A stretch of 64,000 nt of DNA from contig NZ_QXTG01000001.1 in assembly GCF_003581425.1 (NCBI RefSeq), forward strand, positions 558,001-622,000, written 5' to 3'. This DNA comes from Amnibacterium setariae (GTDB lineage Bacteria; Actinomycetota; Actinomycetes; Actinomycetales; Microbacteriaceae). Positions within the stretch are counted from its first letter, which is position 1; each line of letters begins with the position of its first letter. The position numbers and the translations under genes are program-made. A model generated the notes under the pieces. It did no database searches. It saw nothing but the letters and a program-made list of their open reading frames with translations, and was not told the DNA's origin. Shown piece by piece: positions 59,574 to 64,000 of this stretch.

Positions 59574-60191
59574 ATGCCCGCCTCCGCGGCCCCGGCTCGG
59601 GCCGCCGTCACCCTCTCGATCTTCACGATCGCGTACAACGTCGTGGAGGGCGTCGTCGCCCTCGTCGCTGGAGCGGCGGCGGGAGCGGTCTCGCTCGTCG
59701 GGTTCGGGCTCGACTCGGGCATCGAGGTCGCCTCCGCCGCCGTCGTGCTCGTCCGTCTGCTGGCCGACCTCCGCGGGCGGGAGCCCGACGAGCGCGCGGA
59801 GCGGATCGCGCTGCGTCTCATCGCCGGCACGTTCTTCGCGCTGGCCGCCTACCTGCTCGTCGACGGGGTCGTCGCACTCGTCTCCGCGGAGCGGCCGGAC
59901 ACGTCGGTCGTCGGCATCGTGCTGACCGCGCTGTCGATCGTGGTGATGCCGCTCCTCGCCGCGGCGAAGCGCCGGGTCGGCCTGCGGCTCGGGTCGGCCC
60001 TCGTCGTCGCCGACGCCGCGGAGACGCGTCTGTGCGCGCTGCTCTCCGTCTCGACCTTCGCGGGTCTGCTCGCCTTCGCGCTGCTGGGATGGACCTGGCT
60101 CGACCCCGTCGCCGGATTCGTCATCGCCGCGTTCGCGGTGCTCGAGGGCCGCGAAGCGTGGGAGGGCGAGCTCGTGGAGGAGCACGCCTGA
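59574..60191 (+). CDS. CDF-like cation transporter membrane protein
   Basis: A 205-residue protein with six predicted spans. The first two (VTLSIFTIAYNVVEGVVALVAG and SLVGFGLDSGIEVASA) resemble the metal-site helices of cation diffusion facilitators; the Asp in GLDS fits the family position, but the usual His partners are missing, and there is no His-rich or cytoplasmic metal domain. It may be a short divergent CDF. ATG 59574 lies 6 nt behind TAGGGT (leaderless). It ends 4 bases from the convergent kinase stop. Confidence 0.8.
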   Translation: MPASAAPARAAVTLSIFTIAYNVVEGVVALVAGAAAGAVSLVGFGLDSGIEVASAAVVLVRLLADLRGREPDERAERIALRLIAGTFFALAAYLLVDGVVALVSAERPDTSVVGIVLTALSIVVMPLLAAAKRRVGLRLGSALVVADAAETRLCALLSVSTFAGLLAFALLGWTWLDPVAGFVIAAFAVLEGREAWEGELVEEHA

Positions 60192-60195
60192 CCGT

Positions 60196-61569
60196 TCAGC
60201 GGTCGAACACCGCCCGACGGCTCGCGAGCCGCAGGTCCAGCTCCCGCATCGCCATCGCGGCGAGCTGCGACAGGTCGTCGATCTCCTGGTCCGTGAACAC
60301 CCGGACCTGTCGGTCGAACACGCACAACGTGCCGATCGCGTGGCCGCCGGAGGTGAGCAGCGGCACCGCGAGGAATGCGTGCAGCGACGGGTCCGCGGCG
60401 ACGATCGGGTTCCTCCTGAACGTCTCGTCGGCCTGCACGTCCGTGATCGCCAGGGGCCGGTTCGTCTGCACCGTGATCGCGCAGAGCGCGACGTCCCGAT
60501 CGATCTCCTCGATCTCGATGCCGTTGCGCGACTTGAACCACTCGCGGTCCGCGTCGAGGATCGCGACCAGCGCGATCGGCACGTCGAGCAGGCGGCGGGC
60601 GAGGTGGCTGATCCGGTCGAACGCGTCGTCCGGCGGGGTGTCGAGGATGTTGTAGCGCCGGACGAGGGCCATCCGCCGCTCCTCCTCCGTGCTGAGCGTC
60701 GCGGGATCGACGCGACCGGTCTGGACGAGGTCCCGCAACGAGGCGGTCTGGAAGGCGAGCGCCACCTCGTCGAGCGACGGCCGGTCCTGCGGGAGCAGCG
60801 CGGTCATGCTCCGCAGCAGCTCGCGCGACGGGCCGGGGACGGAGGCCGGGATGTGCGGGTCCCGCTCCAGCCGCGCGGCCGCGGTCTCGGTCTTCGACCC
60901 GGGGAAGGCCGGCTCGCCGGTGAGGCACTCGAGCAGGACCAGGCCGAGCGCGTAGACGTCCGACGCCTGCGTCGGCTCCTGCCCGTCGACCTGCTCGGGG
61001 CTCAGGTAGGCGGCCGTGCCGTCGGCGGTGCCGCTGCTGCCGAGCCGCCCGATGATGCTCGCGATCCCGAAGTCGGCCAGCTTGCCGCGGATCCGCGTCG
61101 TGCTGCGGCGGTCGGCGATGAGGACGTTCGCCGGCTTGATGTCCCGGTGCAGGAAGCCGGCCTCGTGCACGTACTGCAGGCCCTCGGCGAGGTCGAAGCC
61201 CAGGTAGGCGACCTGGGCCGGGGTCAGCGCGCCCTCCCTGCGGATCCAGCGCTTCAGGTCGACGCCCGGGATCCGCTCCATCACGAGGAAGAAGCGCGGG
61301 TTCTCCGGGTCCGACTCGTCGATGCCGGCGTCGAAGAGCGTGGTCAGCGCGTAGTGGTTGAGCCGGCCGAGCAGACGGGCCTCGACCTCCTGCGCGCGGA
61401 GCTCCTCGATGTCGACCGACGAGGCGTGGAACAGCTTGATCGCGACCGGCCGCTCGAGCAGCCGGTCGACCGCCTCGTAGACGTAGGCACGGGCTCCGCG
61501 ACCGATCGGCTCGCCGATCTCGTACCGCCCGGCGACGGTGCTGGGAGCGGTGGGGGGTGCATCGGTCAT
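60196..61569 (-). CDS. Ser/Thr protein kinase with C-terminal GAF domain
   Basis: A 457-residue protein. Residues about 14-285 are a Hanks-type kinase: glycine loop GEPIGRGARAYVYEAV, Lys45 in VAIKLF, HRDIKPANV with Asp143 and DFG with Asp166, all intact. There is no membrane segment or PASTA domain. After a linker, residues about 320-445 are a GAF domain: LARRLLDVPIALVAILDADREWFKSRNG, AITVQTNRPLAITDVQADE, VPLLTSGGHAIGTLCVFD. It is a likely intracellular sensor kinase. ATG 61569 is preferred; a TTG 14 codons earlier is possible. Confidence 0.92.
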   Translation of the reverse strand: MTDAPPTAPSTVAGRYEIGEPIGRGARAYVYEAVDRLLERPVAIKLFHASSVDIEELRAQEVEARLLGRLNHYALTTLFDAGIDESDPENPRFFLVMERIPGVDLKRWIRREGALTPAQVAYLGFDLAEGLQYVHEAGFLHRDIKPANVLIADRRSTTRIRGKLADFGIASIIGRLGSSGTADGTAAYLSPEQVDGQEPTQASDVYALGLVLLECLTGEPAFPGSKTETAAARLERDPHIPASVPGPSRELLRSMTALLPQDRPSLDEVALAFQTASLRDLVQTGRVDPATLSTEEERRMALVRRYNILDTPPDDAFDRISHLARRLLDVPIALVAILDADREWFKSRNGIEIEEIDRDVALCAITVQTNRPLAITDVQADETFRRNPIVAADPSLHAFLAVPLLTSGGHAIGTLCVFDRQVRVFTDQEIDDLSQLAAMAMRELDLRLASRRAVFDR

Positions 61570-61665
61570 CGGGTGGATGTCTCGATCCCAGAGGTTCTCG
61601 GCACGCTCCAATGATCGCAGTCCGCGCAGGTTCCGCGAAACGGGTTGCGCGATTCGACGCCCCCG

Positions 61666-62169
61666 TCAGCCCTGAAAGTCCTCGGGGTCCACGTCGTCGA
61701 GGAACCGGCGGAACTCCTCGACCTTCTCCTCCTCGCCCGCGCCGTCGTCGTCGCCCTCGTCCTCCTCCTCGACGCCGGCGTCGGCGAGCACCGACTCGGC
61801 GACGAACAGCGGCGCGCCCGTGCGGGAGGCGAGGGCGATCGCGTCGGAGGGCCGGCTGTCGAGCACGAGCGGGCCGCGCGGGGTCGTCAGTGTCAGCTCC
61901 GCGTAGAACGTGCCCTCGTCGATCCGGGTGACGTCGACCCGGTCGACGCTCGCGCCGACCGCGCCGATCAGGCGCTGCATGAGGTCGTGGGAGAGGGGCC
62001 GCGGCGGCTCCTCGCCGCTCAGCGCCACCGAGATCGACGCCGCCTCCTGCGCGCCGACCCAGATCGGCACCAGCGTGCGCGGGCCGTCGGCCGGGTCCAG
62101 CGGGGTGAGCAGGATCACGGGCTGCATCTGCCCGTCGACCGCGAGGCCGAGCACGCGCACGGGGACCAC
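61666..62169 (-). CDS. Bifunctional nuclease family (BFN/DUF151) protein
   Basis: A 167-residue protein of the DUF151 family: VPVRVLGLAVDGQMQPVILLTPLD, WVGAQEAASISVALSGEEPPRPLSHDLMQRLIGAVGA, VDRVDVTRIDEGTFYAELTL, LDSRPSDAIALASRTGAPLFVAESVL (in pieces), with an acidic tail DEGDDDGAGEE. Some members show RNase/DNase activity; actinobacterial ones are widespread single genes. GTG 62169 has GGAGG 5 nt upstream; a TTG four codons earlier also has one, so the start is uncertain by four residues. Confidence 0.92.
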   Translation of the reverse strand: MVPVRVLGLAVDGQMQPVILLTPLDPADGPRTLVPIWVGAQEAASISVALSGEEPPRPLSHDLMQRLIGAVGASVDRVDVTRIDEGTFYAELTLTTPRGPLVLDSRPSDAIALASRTGAPLFVAESVLADAGVEEEDEGDDDGAGEEEKVEEFRRFLDDVDPEDFQG

Positions 62170-62251
62170 GACGACCTCCAAGCGGGCCTCCGGCGGGCCC
62201 GGGGTCAGGGTAGGCAGGCCGCCCGGGCGTCCGATCGGACCCCGGTGGGAG

Positions 62252-62467
62252 TCAGTCGTCCGTCGGGCAGACGAGCCGGGTCGCGCGGGCCGGGTCCGGG
62301 TTCCGCTCGATGCGGTGCGCCGTCATGGGCCGGTGGCAGACGGGGCAGGCCGCGTCGGCGGGGCGCTGGTACGGCTCCTCCGGGTGCCCTGCGCCGATCT
62401 GCGCGGGGCCCATGAAGGGCAGCAGCCCGCGGTCGAGCCGTCGCGCGAACCGTCCGAACTTTGCCAC
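62252..62467 (-). CDS. Small zinc-ribbon-like protein
   Basis: A 71-residue basic protein. The N-terminus KFGRFARRLDRGLLPFMGPAQIG is followed by CPVCHRPM and, 22 residues later, LVCP: two Cys in CxxC plus one more Cys and His, a minimal zinc-ribbon pattern. GTG 62467 lies 6 nt behind TAGACT, so it is probably leaderless. It diverges from the OhrR-like gene by 38 bases and could share its operator. Confidence 0.8.
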   Translation of the reverse strand: MAKFGRFARRLDRGLLPFMGPAQIGAGHPEEPYQRPADAACPVCHRPMTAHRIERNPDPARATRLVCPTDD

Positions 62468-62473
62468 GTGAGT

Positions 62474-62479
62474 AGTCTA
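62474..62479 (-). promoter_or_regulatory. -10 box of leaderless zinc-ribbon gene
   Basis: TAGACT on the minus strand, 6 nt before GTG 62467. Confidence 0.45.
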
Positions 62480-62483
62480 ATCC

Positions 62484-62495
62484 TTCGTACACGAA
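62484..62495. promoter_or_regulatory. Candidate MarR/OhrR operator
   Basis: TTCGT-AC-ACGAA, two perfect 5-base halves around a 2-base centre, 10 bases before the OhrR-like start and 5 bases from the divergent -10. One bound dimer would control both genes. Confidence 0.4.
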
Positions 62496-62505
62496 TGGAG
62501 TGCCG

Positions 62506-62985
62506 ATGGAGGACGACCCGCTCGCGCTCGAGCGCCAGGTCTGCTTCGCGCTCGCCACCGCGAGCCGCAGCGTCATCAAGCTGTACCGGCCCGTGCTCGA
62601 GCCGCTCGGGCTCACCCATCCGCAGTACCTCGTCATGCTCGCGCTCTGGGAGCGCAGCCCCCGTTCGCTGCGTGACATCGCCGACGCGCTGCTGCTCGAG
62701 CCGCCCACCCTGACGCCGCTGCTGAAGCGGCTGGAGGCGGTCGGCTACCTGGAGCGGCGCCGGAACCCGGCGGACGAGCGGGAGCTCGGCGTCGAGCTCA
62801 CCGAGACCGGCCGCGCCCTGCGGGAGCGGGCGCTCGAGGTGCCGGTCCGGGTCGCGGAGCGGCTCGGCCTACCCGTCGCCGTGCTGGAGGAGGCGCGGCG
62901 CACGCTCGACGTGCTCGTCCGCGCCTCCCAGGAGGCGATGGGGCGCGAGCAGGGGAGGAGCGCCCAGCCGGCCGGGGTTGGCTAG
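62506..62985 (+). CDS. MarR family regulator, OhrR-like
   Basis: A 159-residue winged-helix regulator. The opening ALERQVCFALATASRSVIKLYRPVLEPLGLTHPQYLVMLALWE is close to organic-peroxide sensor OhrR, including the reactive cysteine (Cys13) in QVCFAL. The recognition part LEPPTLTPLLKRLEAVGYLERRRNPADERELGVELT is standard. No ohr peroxidase gene is beside it, which is unusual for OhrR, so it may sense something else. ATG 62506 has GGAG 5 nt upstream; GTG 62500 is less likely. Confidence 0.88.
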   Translation: MEDDPLALERQVCFALATASRSVIKLYRPVLEPLGLTHPQYLVMLALWERSPRSLRDIADALLLEPPTLTPLLKRLEAVGYLERRRNPADERELGVELTETGRALRERALEVPVRVAERLGLPVAVLEEARRTLDVLVRASQEAMGREQGRSAQPAGVG

Positions 62986-63000
62986 GGGCATGGGGGAGCG

Positions 63001-63423
63001 GTGACGCGGCGGCGCCGCGCGGGGCGGCGGACGGCCGGCCTGTGGCGCACCGCCGCGGCCGCGGTGCTCGGGTTCACCCGGCGCGACGCGGCGCCGCCGC
63101 CGCGCACGCCGTGGCGCGACCGGTCCGCCTCCTCCTACGAGGCGCCGCTCGCCGCCGACGACCAGCTGCAGCTCGGCCGGGCGGCGCAGCTGCCGCCGTT
63201 CGGCCGCGGCAACGGCATCGACGCGCTCTTCTGGGTGCCGCTCGCCCGGCTCGACGGCGACCGCGTCGACGCGGCGTTCGCCGCGCTCGCCGCGGCCGAC
63301 ATCGCCGCGTGGGCGGCGCCGGTCCGCGGCCGGCGGGACGGCGTGCAGGACCTCTTCGTCGCCGCGATGGGCTTCGAGACCGCGGAGGACCTGCTGCGGC
63401 CGGTGCTGCGCCGGGAGGACTGA
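63001..63423 (+). CDS. Hypothetical protein
   Basis: A 140-residue protein with an Arg-rich start (TRRRRAGRRTAGLWRTAAAAVLGFTRRD), a low-complexity Pro/Arg linker and a C-terminal domain of alternating strands and Ala-rich helices (GNGIDALFWVPLARLDGDRVDAAFAALAAADIAAWAAPV, in pieces). No motif is recognised. GTG 63001 has GGGGGAG upstream. It starts 15 bases after the MarR gene on the same strand and may be co-transcribed. Confidence 0.65.
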   Translation: MTRRRRAGRRTAGLWRTAAAAVLGFTRRDAAPPPRTPWRDRSASSYEAPLAADDQLQLGRAAQLPPFGRGNGIDALFWVPLARLDGDRVDAAFAALAAADIAAWAAPVRGRRDGVQDLFVAAMGFETAEDLLRPVLRRED

Positions 63424-63439
63424 GCGGCGGAGCCCGCCG

Positions 63440-64000
63440 TCAGTCCTCGGGGACCGCGGCGCGGGCCTCGTCGGCCTCGGTGCGGGCGTCCTCGGCGTCG
63501 CGGGCCGCGTCGTCCGCGCTGGACCGCGCGGACGCGGCCGCGTCCTCCGCTCCCTGCAGGTCCGTCTCGGCGCCCTCGAGCTCCTCCTGCAGCCGCGCGA
63601 TGCGGTCCCGCAGCCGGGCGACCGCCCGCTCCTGCTCCGCCCGGCGCTCCTCGGCGGCGTCCGCCTCCGTCCCGGCCGAGGTCGCGGCCTGCTCCGCCTC
63701 CGCGGCCCGCGCCTCTGCCGCGTCCGCGCGCTGCTCCGCCTCCCGCCGGGCCGCGGCGCGCTGCTCCGCCGCCTCCCGGTCCGCAGCGGCGTCGCCGGAG
63801 GCGCCGGCCGATCGCGACGGCGCCGGCCGGCGGTGCCGCGGGGCGACGCGGCCCGGGCCGCCGACCGCGTTCGTGAGGTCGACGGGATCGAGGCCGTCCG
63901 CGCTCAGTGCGGTGACGAGCCGCCCGGTCGCGACCGCGGCCGCCGTGTCCTCGCTCGCGAGCGCCGCCTGCAGGGTCTGCTGCAGGTCCTCGATCACGGC
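63440..64000 (-). CDS. Coiled-coil protein, 5' end outside window
   Basis: At least 187 residues, open through the window end. The first visible part IEDLQQTLQAALASEDTAAAVATGRLVTALSADGLDPVDLTNAVG looks like a small helical domain; the rest is an unbroken Ala/Glu/Arg heptad region (AEQRAAARREAEQRADAAEARAAEAEQ and so on) predicted to form a long coiled coil. The high Ala content is in part a GC effect. The function is unknown; a GTG at 63997 is possible as a start but the frame continues upstream. Confidence 0.6.
   Translation of the reverse strand, partial: AVIEDLQQTLQAALASEDTAAAVATGRLVTALSADGLDPVDLTNAVGGPGRVAPRHRRPAPSRSAGASGDAAADREAAEQRAAARREAEQRADAAEARAAEAEQAATSAGTEADAAEERRAEQERAVARLRDRIARLQEELEGAETDLQGAEDAAASARSSADDAARDAEDARTEADEARAAVPED

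Noticed and set aside
58140-60185. Extending the GAF gene to a 1040-residue protein.
   Set aside because: The extra part crosses the Dabb gene, a repeat element and the PaiB-like and CDF genes; GTG 58139 has a good ribosome binding site.

Overview
The window is chromosomal DNA of a very GC-rich actinobacterium. The gene content and style point to the family Microbacteriaceae: GTG starts, 4-nt ATGA/GTGA overlaps, many start codons sitting 6-7 nt behind a TANNNT box, a dimeric NADP-type isocitrate dehydrogenase, and two copies of a small protein family (DUF7882-like) that I know mainly from Microbacteriaceae. This family assignment is an inference; no rRNA or tRNA is present to confirm it. About 66 protein genes fill nearly all the sequence. 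I see no insertion sequence, prophage, CRISPR array or plasmid function. The largest non-coding stretches are 5223-5622 (regulated leader), 36675-37055 and 58557-58918 (two copies of a dispersed repeat) and 51725-51994 (nothing recognised beyond a ribosome binding site).

Layout. 1-5.2 kb: end of sucD, a DUF6350 membrane protein, purN-purH, a DHFR-like protein and a P-loop protein with a damaged Walker A. 5.2-11.4 kb: a leader-peptide region and a heterodimeric ABC exporter, then a TetR/MFS divergent pair. 11.4-15.8 kb: an alkyltransferase-like DNA repair protein, GNAT, icd, two small proteins, hsp20 under CIRCE and a HAIR-like box, and purU. 15.9-22.8 kb: a MoxR-DUF58-transglutaminase operon, then glyA and folD facing each other, each behind its own ZTP riboswitch. 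22.8-25.7 kb: aldose epimerase, DUF3054 and a PiT phosphate transporter.

25.8-31.5 kb is the most distinctive region. It is a tightly overlapping minus-strand operon of a GT29 (sialyltransferase-like) enzyme, a coiled-coil protein, a CMP-nonulosonate cytidylyltransferase fused to a HAD phosphatase, and a short NeuB-type synthase. It diverges from a DUF6716-like putative glycosyltransferase and a degenerate GlfT2-like protein. Together these look like a route for making and attaching a nonulosonic acid, plausibly Kdn, to the cell wall. 31.9-35.5 kb holds the complete methylcitrate cycle prpD-prpB-prpC. 38.4-45.5 kb holds a homocysteine-type sulfhydrylase, a five-gene peptide/Opp-type ABC importer and an SDR. 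45.5-51.3 kb has two more SDRs, a TetR with a clear operator, an MFS carrier and a GH3 glucosidase. 52-53.6 kb is an envelope-stress trio (LEA-like, Holin-X, DUF3618). 53.7-64 kb has a zinc alcohol dehydrogenase, a sugar-porter MFS, two GAF proteins (one a Ser/Thr kinase), PaiB-like, CDF-like, a bifunctional nuclease, an OhrR-like MarR protein and a coiled-coil protein running off the end.

Two themes link distant genes. First, one-carbon and purine metabolism is over-represented (purN, purH, purU, glyA, folD), and glyA and folD both carry a sensor for ZTP/ZMP, the purH substrate that builds up when formyl-tetrahydrofolate is short. Second, long perfect inverted repeats close most convergent gene pairs, and three dispersed non-coding repeat families occur between genes.
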